A DNA stretch of 64,000 bases from Paenibacillus abyssi (GTDB lineage Bacteria; Bacillota; Bacilli; Paenibacillales; Paenibacillaceae): NCBI RefSeq assembly GCF_014640295.1, contig NZ_BMGR01000001.1:62001-126000 (forward strand), given 5' to 3'. Below are positions 53,823-62,004 of the stretch, in pieces. Numbering within the stretch: position 1 is the stretch's first letter; every line of letters begins with the position of its first letter. The translations under genes and the position numbers were made by a program. Under the pieces are notes generated by a model. The model had not been told where the DNA came from, searched no databases, and worked only from the letters and a program-made list of their open reading frames with translations.

Positions 53823-54055
53823 GCAGAACAGAAAAATTTAAAAACCGCAATAAAACGCCCGCCAGCCTTAAGAGCCGGCGGGAAAAATCAGAACGTTCAG
53901 TGGAAGATCAACAAGATGTGACGATTCCTTCGAGGAGAATCAAACACCCTTCCAACAAACAACAAATGACTAAATTATTTTATAATTTTCTCATCGTTCT
54001 ATTCGTATCCTTAGTTGTGGGACTTTTATTATACGGCCAAAATAAATTGCAATGA
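53819..54055 (+). CDS. Small single-TM hypothetical protein
   Basis: 78 aa. ATG at 53819 overlaps the TGA of the CPBP gene and follows GGAGGGAG. A very basic, Arg/Lys-rich N-terminal half (1-50) precedes a TM helix (~54-72; LFYNFLIVLFVSLVVGLLLY). Takes the place of ypbE/ypbF in the B. subtilis order but I see no clear homology. Translational coupling suggests it works with the CPBP protease. Confidence 0.75.
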   Translation: MSRTEKFKNRNKTPASLKSRREKSERSVEDQQDVTIPSRRIKHPSNKQQMTKLFYNFLIVLFVSLVVGLLLYGQNKLQ

Positions 54056-54091
54056 CGGTCAACTTCCGTGATGAGATGGGTGGGTTAGCTT

Positions 54092-54973
54092 ATGTTATGG
54101 CTATGGATCGGAATTGTACTGGGCGCTGCTCTACTTGTCTGGATGATTGTTGAAGCCTATCAGACCAACGTCGTAGTTGAAGAGGTTAAGTTAAAACGCC
54201 TGCCCGAAAGCTTTGACGGGACCCGGTTATTCTTCATTAGCGATATTCATAGGCGGCGTGTGACGGACGAATTGATCGGAAAGGTTGCAGCGGCCGGCGG
54301 AGCGGATCTTGTGCTGGTCGGAGGCGACCTGACTGAAAGAGGCGTTCCGCTTGAGAGAACGCGCCAAAATCTGAGGAAACTGGCGGGTATTGCTCCAGTC
54401 TATGCTGTTTACGGAAATCACGATTATGATGACGATTCCCGTAAGTTGGAAGTTTTGCTGCGTGAAGAAGGTGTTCATGTCCTGGTTAACGAGAATGTGC
54501 TGCTCGAACAAGCGGACGGCAGTGAAGTGCTGCTGTGCGGAGTGGATGACCCAATTACAGAGCGGGATCGGTTAAAGCCGGCACTTGATGTTGAAGACAG
54601 ATGGATGGCAAAGTCAGGCTCAGAGAACAAACGTTTTACGATTCTGTTATCGCATGACCCATTAATTGCAAAACGGCTGGACGGAGCGCCCATCGATCTC
54701 ATTTTATCCGGTCATACTCACGGCGGACAGATTGCGCTGCCGGTCATCGGTCCCATCCTGCGTTCTCCTTCGGTGATTTCCTTCTGCAGAGGCTGGTACC
54801 AGCTGCAGTCGCAGCAAAAAACAACCGGATTGCTGACAACCCGGTTGTTCGTTAGCTGCGGTTATGGTACCTCGAAGGTTCCGATGCGCCTTAACGCGCC
54901 TTCGGAGACCCATCTTTTTATTCTGCGTTCAAAGGATCAGCGTGTTCAAGCTCAATCGTCTGGGGGTCGATAA
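54092..54973 (+). CDS. Membrane-anchored metallophosphoesterase (YpbG-like)
   Basis: 293 aa. N-terminal TM (~3-22), then a calcineurin-like phosphoesterase with ISDIHRRR, GGDL, YGNHDYD, LSHDP and SGHTHGGQI. The first motif is D-x-H as expected. Position equals B. subtilis ypbG. Substrate unknown. Its last 56 bases overlap the opposite-strand deacetylase gene. Confidence 0.9.
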   Translation: MLWLWIGIVLGAALLVWMIVEAYQTNVVVEEVKLKRLPESFDGTRLFFISDIHRRRVTDELIGKVAAAGGADLVLVGGDLTERGVPLERTRQNLRKLAGIAPVYAVYGNHDYDDDSRKLEVLLREEGVHVLVNENVLLEQADGSEVLLCGVDDPITERDRLKPALDVEDRWMAKSGSENKRFTILLSHDPLIAKRLDGAPIDLILSGHTHGGQIALPVIGPILRSPSVISFCRGWYQLQSQQKTTGLLTTRLFVSCGYGTSKVPMRLNAPSETHLFILRSKDQRVQAQSSGGR

Positions 54974-55823
54974 AGCCGTAACCCTTCTCCTCCAACTTCG
55001 ATAAAAGCTCATCGAGCGCTTCGGCAGTCCAAGGCAGCTCATGCATCAGGATATTTGCTCCGGGGTGCAGCTGCTCCAGTACGTTTTGGATGACTTTATC
55101 CGGTTTATTCTTTTCTTCCTTGTCCAGATCCCAATCGAGGGAACCGTTAGACCATGTCATGTACAACATGCCATGGTCTTTTGCTGTTTGGCGTACTGCA
55201 TCATTGCCTGAGCCGAACGGCGGCCTGAAGAACCGGGGCGCTTTGCCGGTAAGCTCTTTTACAATGTCCTGGACATCGCCGATTTGCTTGACAACCTCTG
55301 CTTTATCTTGTTTTTTGAGGTCGATATGATCCCAGGAATGATTGCCGATCGTTTGGCCTTGCTCGTGAAGCTTTTTTAAGAGCTCGGGATTTGCTTTTAC
55401 CCGGTAACCGTTCACGAAAAAGATGGCTTTGGCATGATGTTTATCAAGCGTGGCCAGCATGCTGTTCAGCATTACAGCATCCTTCGGTCCATCGTCAAAA
55501 GTGAGCAGAACCTTATTGGCTGGTATATCAGAGCCGAGGGGCTCGAACCGGTATACGCTGTTCATTCGATATTCAGGCTTTAAGGGCTCGTTATTTGCGG
55601 GTTCATTTACTTTACCGGATGCTGCTTGCTTGGAGGGTTTATCTTCCAGATCCGGCTCATTAGGAACTGAGGATGCTTCAACCGGAGCGACGTCTATTTG
55701 GTTCGTATCGCTTTGAATGTTTGAATCTGGAGCAGACGGCTGCACCGGTTCCGAACGGGTGGCACAAGCGGTAAGGAAAATGATTGCGATGACGAGTGAA
55801 ATAAACCCTTTTGCGTATTTCAT
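54918..55823 (-). CDS. Polysaccharide deacetylase lipoprotein
   Basis: 301 aa from the ATG at 55823 (ribosome site GGAGGGAT). Lipoprotein signal with lipobox Cys at 20 (FLTAC), a Ser/Pro/Glu-rich linker (~25-100), then a NodB domain: LLTFDDGPKD (catalytic Asp, metal Asp), NHSWDH (metal His) and RPPFGSGND. Likely removes acetyl groups from peptidoglycan or another cell-wall glycan. Convergent with the phosphoesterase. Confidence 0.9.
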   Translation of the reverse strand: MKYAKGFISLVIAIIFLTACATRSEPVQPSAPDSNIQSDTNQIDVAPVEASSVPNEPDLEDKPSKQAASGKVNEPANNEPLKPEYRMNSVYRFEPLGSDIPANKVLLTFDDGPKDAVMLNSMLATLDKHHAKAIFFVNGYRVKANPELLKKLHEQGQTIGNHSWDHIDLKKQDKAEVVKQIGDVQDIVKELTGKAPRFFRPPFGSGNDAVRQTAKDHGMLYMTWSNGSLDWDLDKEEKNKPDKVIQNVLEQLHPGANILMHELPWTAEALDELLSKLEEKGYGFIDPQTIELEHADPLNAE

Positions 55824-55977
55824 GGTGTAGAGATCCCTCCGATTGGTTATTGCTCTTATTGTAACATTATCGTTATGCCAAGCATACATTACTAATTTCC
55901 TATCGTATGGCGGATATGTAGGCAGGGGAAACTAACTGCGGAATCGCCAATCCGATAAAACGAAGGAGGTTACAAGT

Positions 55978-56307
55978 ATGAAGTGGAGCACGTTTATCGC
56001 AGGTGGACTCGTGGGCATGACAGCTGTTGCATTTCTTGCCAATAAGCGCCCCGGAGCACTTACGTGGATGTCAAGTGCTGCAGGAGATGTATGGTCAGGC
56101 ATGAAAAACAGAGGGTTGGGAAAAATCGTTACAACAAATATGGCTGATCTTTCAAACAAAGCAGTCCCAAAGTCGGAAGGCGGCTCTGAAGAAGCATCAG
56201 GTAAGGCTTGGCTCCAAATCGGGCAGTTGCTCGAGAAAGACCCGAAAGTGAAACAGGAAGCAGATAAAATTTTAGCGGATAACACTGCTGCAGAACCGCA
56301 TCATTAA
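55978..56307 (+). CDS. Small hypothetical protein with N-terminal membrane segment
   Basis: 109 aa, not recognised. Ribosome site GAAGGAGGTTAC. A weak N-terminal hydrophobic segment (~5-20, FIAGGLVGMTAVAFLA) resembles the start of YtxH-like envelope proteins. The rest is soluble and ends with Glu/His. Own transcription unit, closed by a terminator. Confidence 0.7.
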   Translation: MKWSTFIAGGLVGMTAVAFLANKRPGALTWMSSAAGDVWSGMKNRGLGKIVTTNMADLSNKAVPKSEGGSEEASGKAWLQIGQLLEKDPKVKQEADKILADNTAAEPHH

Positions 56308-56328
56308 TCGTAGATTTCTGGACTGATT

Positions 56329-56381
56329 TGAATCGTCTGGCCGGCTGATTATTCAGTCGGCTCATGCGGTTCTTTTTTTTA
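56329..56381 (+). terminator. Terminator after the 109-aa gene
   Basis: Outer stem GAATCG / CGGTTC and inner stem GCCGGCTGA / TCAGTCGGC, then eight T. Confidence 0.88.
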
Positions 56382-56423
56382 TCGCGATAGTGCAATCTGC
56401 TGTCAAAAGTGATAACATAGTTA

Positions 56424-56452
56424 CATATGATGATTGTGATCACATATTATAT
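56424..56452. promoter_or_regulatory. Operator-like palindrome upstream of mecA
   Basis: Perfect core TGTGATCACA (56435-56444) within a longer imperfect palindrome that starts CATATGAT and ends ATTATATG. It lies about 50 bases before mecA, in the expected promoter zone. Cognate regulator unknown. Confidence 0.45.
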
Positions 56453-56500
56453 GTTGTTTCATACGTTGTTATTACCGATGCTGCAAAGGAGGATCCTGTC

Positions 56501-57115
56501 ATGAAGATCGAGCGATTGAGTCAGGACAAGATACGGATTTTCCTGACGTTCGACGACCTGTTGGAACGTGGGATCCAGAAGGACGACATGTGGCGCGAAA
56601 TTCCGAAGGTGCATGAGCTGTTCAGTGAAATGATGGACCAGGCATACAGTGAACTCGGATTTGACGCAAGCGGCCCGCTTGCTGTTGAGGTGTTCGCCCT
56701 TCCCGCACAGGGCATGGTGGTTATCGTGACCCGCGGAAAAGCGGAATCGCAGCATAACGAACATACGGATCCCGATGAAGACAGTGACGAAGATGTGTAC
56801 GAGATGGAAGTAACGCTCGAACAAAGTGATGTCTTGATGTATGCGTTCCGTGATTTTGAAGATGTGATTTCGGTAAGTAATCATTTGTTCTCCGCTGGAT
56901 TATCAGAGGACGGGCGCTTGTACAATTATAAAGGCAATTGGATTTTGGCTTTTGATCCGGCAGGAACCGAGCCGGCCAAAACTCACGCTGTCATCGCTTT
57001 GCTTGCTGAATATGGCGATGCCACATCTGTGACAAAGGCCGTTCTTGAAGAATACGGCAAAGTCATTATCTCTGCCGGGGCTGTTCGCGAGATTTGCACT
57101 CATTTCAAACCCTGA
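56501..57115 (+). CDS. MecA/YpbH-type ClpC adaptor
   Basis: 204 aa from the ATG at 56501, behind AAAGGAGGATCC. N-terminal substrate-binding domain (MKIERLSQDKIRIFLTFDDL, ~1-75), acidic linker (DPDEDSDEDVYE), and C-terminal ClpC-binding domain (~100-200; EQSDVLMYAFRDFEDVISVS, YNYKGNWILAFD). Delivers proteins to ClpCP; MecA itself targets ComK and also inhibits Spo0A-dependent transcription. The position before gudB corresponds to ypbH rather than mecA. Confidence 0.9.
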   Translation: MKIERLSQDKIRIFLTFDDLLERGIQKDDMWREIPKVHELFSEMMDQAYSELGFDASGPLAVEVFALPAQGMVVIVTRGKAESQHNEHTDPDEDSDEDVYEMEVTLEQSDVLMYAFRDFEDVISVSNHLFSAGLSEDGRLYNYKGNWILAFDPAGTEPAKTHAVIALLAEYGDATSVTKAVLEEYGKVIISAGAVREICTHFKP

Positions 57116-57125
57116 ATCCCCAATA

Positions 57126-57169
57126 GAGAGCATCGACAGCGGTATCCCGTTTGTCAGGTGCTCTTTTTA
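57126..57169 (+). terminator. Terminator after the MecA-type gene
   Basis: AGAGCATCGACA / TGTCAGGTGCTCT arms (G-T pairs and one bulge) followed by TTTTT. Confidence 0.85.
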
Positions 57170-57241
57170 TGTTTACGCATCGCATAGTAACCCTTTGAAC
57201 CGCCCATATTAGAATCAAACAAAGGTGGTGTTGATGGGAAC

Positions 57242-58489
57242 ATGAATGAGCCGGAAAATAATGTTCTGCTCTCGACCCAGATTGTAATCGAGGAAGCGTT
57301 GCGAAAGCTTGGTTACGGCGAAGAAATGATTGAACTGCTGAAGGAGCCTCTGCGCCTGCTAACCGTAAGGATTCCTGTTCGTATGGACGATGGAAGCGTG
57401 AAGGTGTTTACCGGTTACCGTTCCCAGCACAATGATGCGGTCGGTCCGACTAAGGGAGGCGTCCGGTTTCACCCGGATGTTAATGTGGATGAGGTAAAAG
57501 CGCTGTCCATCTGGATGAGCCTGAAATGCGGCATTGCCGACCTGCCATACGGAGGGGGAAAGGGCGGGATTGTGTGCGATCCGCGGAGTATGTCTTTCCG
57601 TGAGCTCGAGAGGTTAAGCCGCGGATATGTAAGGGCAATCAGCCAAATCGTCGGCCCGACGAAGGATATTCCGGCGCCCGATGTCATGACCAACTCGCAG
57701 ATTATGGCTTGGATGATGGATGAATACAGCCGCATAAGAGAGTTTGATTCTCCCGGTTTCATTACCGGCAAACCGCTTGTCCTGGGAGGCTCGCACGGCC
57801 GTGAGACGGCAACTGCAAGAGGCGTTACCATTATGATTCACGAAGCGCTGAAAGTAAAAGGAATTCCGCTTCACGATGCGCGTGTTGTCATTCAAGGCTT
57901 CGGCAATGCGGGCAGCTTCCTTGCCAAATTTATGCATGATGCCGGAGCGAAGGTAATAGGGATATCGGATGTGAACGGTGCGTTGTATAATAAAGAAGGG
58001 CTGGACATTGAATATCTGCTCGACCGCAGGGATTCATTCGGAACGGTGTCCAACTTGTTCAAGAACACGATCTCCAACGAAGAACTGCTTGAATTAGAGT
58101 GTGATGTGTTAGTTCCCGCTGCAATCGAAAATCAAATTACGGCGAAAAATGCGACGCGCCTTCGCACGAATATCATAGTCGAAGCCGCCAACGGCCCGAC
58201 GACGTTGGATGCGACGCGCATTCTACACGATATCGGCATCCTGCTCATCCCGGATGTGCTGGCAAGCGCGGGGGGTGTCATTGTTTCCTATTTCGAGTGG
58301 GTTCAGAACAATCAAGGGTATTATTGGTCGGAAGCGGAAGTCGACCACAAGCTTAAGGAGATGATGATCCGCGGTTTTAAACAAGTCTTCGAGATCCACC
58401 AAAGCAGAGGCGTCAACATGCGCTTGGCGGCTTACATGGCGGGAGTGCGAAAGATGGCCGAAGCGGCAAGATACCGCGGTTGGATATAA
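57242..58489 (+). CDS. gudB: NAD-type glutamate dehydrogenase (GudB/RocG)
   Basis: 415 aa. Substrate and catalytic motifs GGVRFHPDVNVDEVKALSIWM, LPYGGGKGGI (catalytic Lys), PAPDVMT, the dinucleotide motif IQGFGNAGSFLAKF and EAANGPTT. Hexameric enzyme converting glutamate to 2-oxoglutarate. No nine-base duplication disrupts the active site as in laboratory B. subtilis gudB, so it should be active. Confidence 0.95.
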   Translation: MNEPENNVLLSTQIVIEEALRKLGYGEEMIELLKEPLRLLTVRIPVRMDDGSVKVFTGYRSQHNDAVGPTKGGVRFHPDVNVDEVKALSIWMSLKCGIADLPYGGGKGGIVCDPRSMSFRELERLSRGYVRAISQIVGPTKDIPAPDVMTNSQIMAWMMDEYSRIREFDSPGFITGKPLVLGGSHGRETATARGVTIMIHEALKVKGIPLHDARVVIQGFGNAGSFLAKFMHDAGAKVIGISDVNGALYNKEGLDIEYLLDRRDSFGTVSNLFKNTISNEELLELECDVLVPAAIENQITAKNATRLRTNIIVEAANGPTTLDATRILHDIGILLIPDVLASAGGVIVSYFEWVQNNQGYYWSEAEVDHKLKEMMIRGFKQVFEIHQSRGVNMRLAAYMAGVRKMAEAARYRGWI

Positions 58490-58512
58490 GCTAGACGGGA
58501 GGTGACGGACGA

Positions 58513-59211
58513 ATGGTGCTTTTGTTCTCCGTGCTAACAGCGGCAGTGGCTCCAGGAGTTTCGTTATTAACCTATCTCTATTTGAAGGACCGATACGATT
58601 CCGAGCCGATTCATATGGTTGTCAGGATGTTTATTTTTGGTGCATTGGTTGCATTTCCAATCATAATCGTGCAGCGCGGACTCATGTTGTGGCTCGGTGA
58701 GTCCCCGTTTGTTTTCTCGTTTATCATTTCCGCCGGTGTAGAAGAGAGCTTAAAGTGGTTCGTCCTGTACCACATTATTTATAACCACACGGAGTTTGAC
58801 GAGCCTTATGACGGCATTGTTTACGCTGCCGCCATTTCATTAGGTTTTGCAACGTTAGAAAATGTATTGTACGCATTTTTGCAGCCGTCGTCCTTTGGGA
58901 CGCTGTTGATGCGTGCGCTGCTTCCGGTATCGGGGCACGCGCTTTTCGGAGTCATCATGGGTTATTACATGGGCAAAGCCAAATTTTTGCAGAATGCCAG
59001 TTCCCGTAAATTTCTCGTGTATTCCCTGATGCTGCCGATTCTCTGGCATGGCTTGTATAACTGGATCATGTTGACTTTTACAACCAATTGGATGTGGCTA
59101 ATTATTCCTTTCATGGTCTATTTATGGTCTAAAGGACTTCGCAAGATTCATAGAGCCAGCGCAAGATCGCCGTTTCGCTTTGTGAATCGAAAAGATGAGG
59201 TTAATTTGTGA
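58513..59211 (+). CDS. prsW: Intramembrane protease PrsW
   Basis: 232 aa, about seven TM helices. Catalytic motifs GVEESLKWF (EExxK), FATLENVLY and GHALFGVIMG. In B. subtilis PrsW makes the site-1 cut in anti-sigma factor RsiW. Starts 24 bases after gudB, as in B. subtilis (ypdC). No rsiW or sigW is in the window. Confidence 0.92.
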   Translation: MVLLFSVLTAAVAPGVSLLTYLYLKDRYDSEPIHMVVRMFIFGALVAFPIIIVQRGLMLWLGESPFVFSFIISAGVEESLKWFVLYHIIYNHTEFDEPYDGIVYAAAISLGFATLENVLYAFLQPSSFGTLLMRALLPVSGHALFGVIMGYYMGKAKFLQNASSRKFLVYSLMLPILWHGLYNWIMLTFTTNWMWLIIPFMVYLWSKGLRKIHRASARSPFRFVNRKDEVNL

Positions 59212-59262
59212 AACTTCCGTCCATAATGCCAATAGAAAAGGATATTGGATGTGGAGGCCTTC

Positions 59263-59421
59263 ATGGAGGAATCAAAAGTTAAGGTGACGATCCGGTGCAA
59301 TCATTGCGGCGAAAAGTTCGTGCTGCGCGGCAGAAGGGATAAAGAGCGAATCGATACCGGATTTAAGCAATGCTTGTGCAGTAACACGGATGATTTCGAG
59401 GTTAAAGAACAACATTGGTAA
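59263..59421 (+). CDS. Small Cys-rich (zinc-ribbon-like) protein
   Basis: 52 aa: ATG at 59263 after TGGAGGCC, TAA at 59421. Cysteines C12, C15 (CNHC) and C37, C39 (CLC) could bind one zinc, in a basic, soluble chain that starts MEESKVKVTIRCNHCGEKF. No homologue recognised. It sits where sleB is found in B. subtilis, between prsW and ypeB, and a terminator follows. Confidence 0.6.
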   Translation: MEESKVKVTIRCNHCGEKFVLRGRRDKERIDTGFKQCLCSNTDDFEVKEQHW

Positions 59422-59432
59422 AGTCTATGCAT

Positions 59433-59489
59433 AAAGCTCCTTTGCGCAAACCAAACTAACACCAGGTTTTGCACAAGAAAGGAGCTTTT
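59433..59489 (+). terminator. Terminator that contains the ypeB ribosome site
   Basis: AAAGCTCCTTT / AAAGGAGCTTT outer stem with inner TGCGCAAACC / GGTTTTGCACA, then TTTTG. The 3' arm AAAGGAGC is also the Shine-Dalgarno of ypeB (ATG at 59495). Confidence 0.85.
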
Positions 59490-59494
59490 GTGTT

Positions 59495-60853
59495 ATGTAT
59501 CAACGATTGAGCGCTGTATTGTTTCCGATCATGACGCTGTTTCTCATCGGTTCGGTGTATTGGGGGTACCAAGAGCATCAGGACAAAAATTCAATCCTGA
59601 TTAAAGCGGAGAATCAATATCAGAGAGCGTTTCATGAATTAAGCTATGATATGGATCAGCTTCACAATCAGCTTGGCCATACGCTTGCCGTGAATTCCAC
59701 ATCACAGGGCTATCACCGCAAAAGTCTGGTCAACGTGTGGCGTTTGACTAGCGATGCACAAAGCAAAATCAATCAACTGCCTCTAACTATGCTTCCCTTT
59801 AATCAAACCGAGGATTTTCTGGCTCATATTGCGAGTTTTACTTACCGCACGGCAGTACGGGATCTGACAAAGGAACCGTTAACCGAGAAGGAATACGAGA
59901 CGATGAAGAGCCTTTATGAAAAGTCGGAGGATATTTCCAAGGACCTGAAAATGATGCAAAGCAAGGTGCTTCAGAACAATCTTAGATGGATGGATGTGGA
60001 GGTTGCTATTGCATCAGAGCAAGCAGCCAGGGATAACACGATCATAGACGGGTTCAAAACAGTGGACAAGAAAGTGGAGGAATACCCGGAAATCAATTGG
60101 GGGCCTTCCGTTTCAGCAATGTTCGAAAAGCGGTCGGTTAACATGCTGGATGGCAATCTGGTGACCGCGAAGGAAGTGCAGGCAAAGGCTGCAGATTTTT
60201 TCGGCATTCGTGATGCCAGCAAAATTAAGGTCACACAAAACGGGAAAGGCACGGAATATACATCGTTCTCTGCAACTGTACCAACTGACCATGGCAACCT
60301 GCAAATGGATTTCACGCAAAAAGGCGGTAAACTGATCTGGTTCATGGACCCCAGGGATATCGGCCCAAAAAAAGTAGGGGCGAAGGCTGCGGAGAAGAAT
60401 GCTCTACAGTTTCTGGATAAGCATGGTTATCCGGGGATGACTGCCGTGAATTACGATGGATATGACAATGTAGGGAATTTCACGTTTGTGGCAAAGCAAA
60501 ACGATGTGCTGATCTATCCGGAAAAATTAACGGTTAAAGTGGCGATGGATAAAGGTGAAGCTGTCGGTTTGCAAGCAGCCGATTACGTATATGAGCATCA
60601 TAAACGGGACATCCCTAAGCCGAAGCTGACCGTTGAAGAAGCGCGCAAAGTATTAAATCCGGAGTTCAAGCTCATAAAGGAGCAAAAAGCGCTAATTAAG
60701 AACGAGCTTTCAGAAGAAGTGCTGTGTTATGAGTTCATGGGCCGAATCAATGGCCATTACTACCGGATTTATGTCAATAGCGACACCGGGATTGAGGAGT
60801 CGATTGAGCAGCTTCCGGGAATGAACGGAAAACGGGCTTCCTCAGAGCCGTAA
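59495..60853 (+). CDS. ypeB: Germination protein YpeB
   Basis: 452 aa. Uncleaved N-terminal anchor (~7-25), helical N-terminal domain, then the PepSY-type repeats of YpeB (DFFGIRDASKIKVTQNGKG, AEKNALQFLDKHGYPGM, TVEEARKVLNPEF). In B. subtilis YpeB is needed to place and protect the cortex hydrolase SleB, which is encoded just upstream. Here sleB is absent from this locus. Confidence 0.92.
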   Translation: MYQRLSAVLFPIMTLFLIGSVYWGYQEHQDKNSILIKAENQYQRAFHELSYDMDQLHNQLGHTLAVNSTSQGYHRKSLVNVWRLTSDAQSKINQLPLTMLPFNQTEDFLAHIASFTYRTAVRDLTKEPLTEKEYETMKSLYEKSEDISKDLKMMQSKVLQNNLRWMDVEVAIASEQAARDNTIIDGFKTVDKKVEEYPEINWGPSVSAMFEKRSVNMLDGNLVTAKEVQAKAADFFGIRDASKIKVTQNGKGTEYTSFSATVPTDHGNLQMDFTQKGGKLIWFMDPRDIGPKKVGAKAAEKNALQFLDKHGYPGMTAVNYDGYDNVGNFTFVAKQNDVLIYPEKLTVKVAMDKGEAVGLQAADYVYEHHKRDIPKPKLTVEEARKVLNPEFKLIKEQKALIKNELSEEVLCYEFMGRINGHYYRIYVNSDTGIEESIEQLPGMNGKRASSEP

Positions 60854-60869
60854 ACGGTTTATGGTTTAG

Positions 60870-60921
60870 AAGGCGGGTACGAACGCTTCCAGTCTGCGAA
60901 GCGGTTGTACCCGCCTTTTTA
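60870..60921 (+). terminator. Terminator after ypeB
   Basis: AAGGCGGGTAC / GTACCCGCCTT and inner CGCTTC / GAAGCG stems, then five T. Confidence 0.93.
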
Positions 60922-60976
60922 CTAGCCCGCAATGCTCCATCATGGTATAATTGCCGAAACGGGAGGAGGAGCTTGA

Positions 60977-61630
60977 TTGTTGCCGAAAGTAAATCAAATC
61001 TTGTACATACAGGTTGCTTCTTCTGATGAGGAAGAAGCAAAGATTGAATATAAATCGCGCATTGCAGATGTCGGAGAAAACGACATTCTCATCGAAATTC
61101 CTATAAACGAACAGACCGGCCGGTTCAAAAAGTTATTCCTGGGGGATGAGCTGTCTACCTTTTTTATAACCGAGGGCGGTATGAAAAATTATTTCAATAC
61201 CCATGTCGTTGGATTTAAAGAAGATGTCATTAAGCTCATATCGATTCAAAAGCCGGATCCGGATCAAGTTACGAAGGTGCAGCGGAGAAGCTTTTTCAGA
61301 GTAAATGCTGACCTTGAACTCGCGGTAACGCTTTCCGGTCAGATTAAATTTTTGGCGGTAACCGACAATATCGGCGGCGGCGGAGTTTCTTTTATCGCTG
61401 ACGGAAAATACACAATCAAATCGGGTGATCTATTAGACTGTTGGCTGCTTCTGACTTATAAAAACGGTTCGATCGACCATGTGAATTTTAAATGTGAAAT
61501 TGTTCGCGTCAAGCCGCTTGAAACCGGACGCAATCAAGTGATGTGCAAATTCTCCGATATATCCGACACGGAGCGACAAAAAATAATACGCTTTTGCTTC
61601 GAGCGCCAGCTGGATTACAAGAATCGATGA
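60977..61630 (+). CDS. ypfA: PilZ-domain cyclic-di-GMP receptor (YpfA/DgrA-like)
   Basis: 217 aa with a TTG start (60977 or 60980) after GGGAGGAGGAGC. N-terminal YcgR-type domain (~1-95) and PilZ domain (~98-210). The c-di-GMP motif RRSFFR is present (QRRSFFRVNA). The second motif reads DNIGGGGV where [D/N]-x-S-x-x-G is usual, i.e. Gly in the Ser position. B. subtilis YpfA binds c-di-GMP and slows flagella. It is a likely read-out for the GGDEF/EAL enzymes at 5-9 kb. Confidence 0.88.
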   Translation: MLPKVNQILYIQVASSDEEEAKIEYKSRIADVGENDILIEIPINEQTGRFKKLFLGDELSTFFITEGGMKNYFNTHVVGFKEDVIKLISIQKPDPDQVTKVQRRSFFRVNADLELAVTLSGQIKFLAVTDNIGGGGVSFIADGKYTIKSGDLLDCWLLLTYKNGSIDHVNFKCEIVRVKPLETGRNQVMCKFSDISDTERQKIIRFCFERQLDYKNR

Positions 61631-61696
61631 AATCCCGCATAAACAACCATGGCAGGGATAAACTATCCGAAACGAAAATGTACAAGGATGGTTACT

Positions 61697-61987
61697 ATGG
61701 AAAATCGCAAGCTGGTCAAGCTTTCTGATTATATTTCACAGTTCCTTAAAGTGTTGATCTTCATTTTGCTCTTCAGCTTGATCATTTCCCAGTTTGCTTT
61801 ACAATTCCGGGCCGTAAGGGTATGGATTACAGGGGTTGACCGGCTCGAAGGGATTCCTTTTTCAGATGCCTCGTTTTTGCAAATATACTCGCAGTGTGGT
61901 ATAATTTTTACGTTCGCAGGCAGAGCCTGCTTTTTTCTTGAGGGGTATTGGCATAACGCTGGAAGCTTCGCTTCGCCCTATTTTTGA
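61697..61987 (+). CDS. ypfB: YpfB-like small membrane protein (DUF5359-like)
   Basis: 96 aa from the ATG at 61697 behind AAGGATGG. One TM helix (~15-36), followed by VDRLEGIPFSD that resembles the EGV segment of B. subtilis YpfB, with the same neighbours (ypfA, cmk). The last ~30 residues are coded by a stretch holding a strong promoter and a hairpin with T-run, so the conserved part probably ends earlier. Confidence in the family is moderate. Confidence 0.6.
   Translation: MENRKLVKLSDYISQFLKVLIFILLFSLIISQFALQFRAVRVWITGVDRLEGIPFSDASFLQIYSQCGIIFTFAGRACFFLEGYWHNAGSFASPYF
61877..61936 (+). promoter_or_regulatory. Promoter followed at once by a terminator-like hairpin, before cmk
   Basis: TTGCAA (61877-61882), 17 bases, TATAAT (61900-61905). 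Starting about 61912, the hairpin GCAGGC-AGA-GCCTGC (61916-61930) is followed by six T. Both lie within the end of the ypfB reading frame. The hairpin could end ypfAB transcripts, cap the cmk mRNA, or terminate a very short RNA. Confidence 0.7.
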
Positions 61988-62004
61988 GGGGGAAATTCTC
62001 GTTG

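Noticed and set aside
57242-58489. Cryptic gudB allele with internal duplication
   Set aside because: No repeated nine-base block was seen in the active-site region; the protein reads as a normal full-length enzyme.
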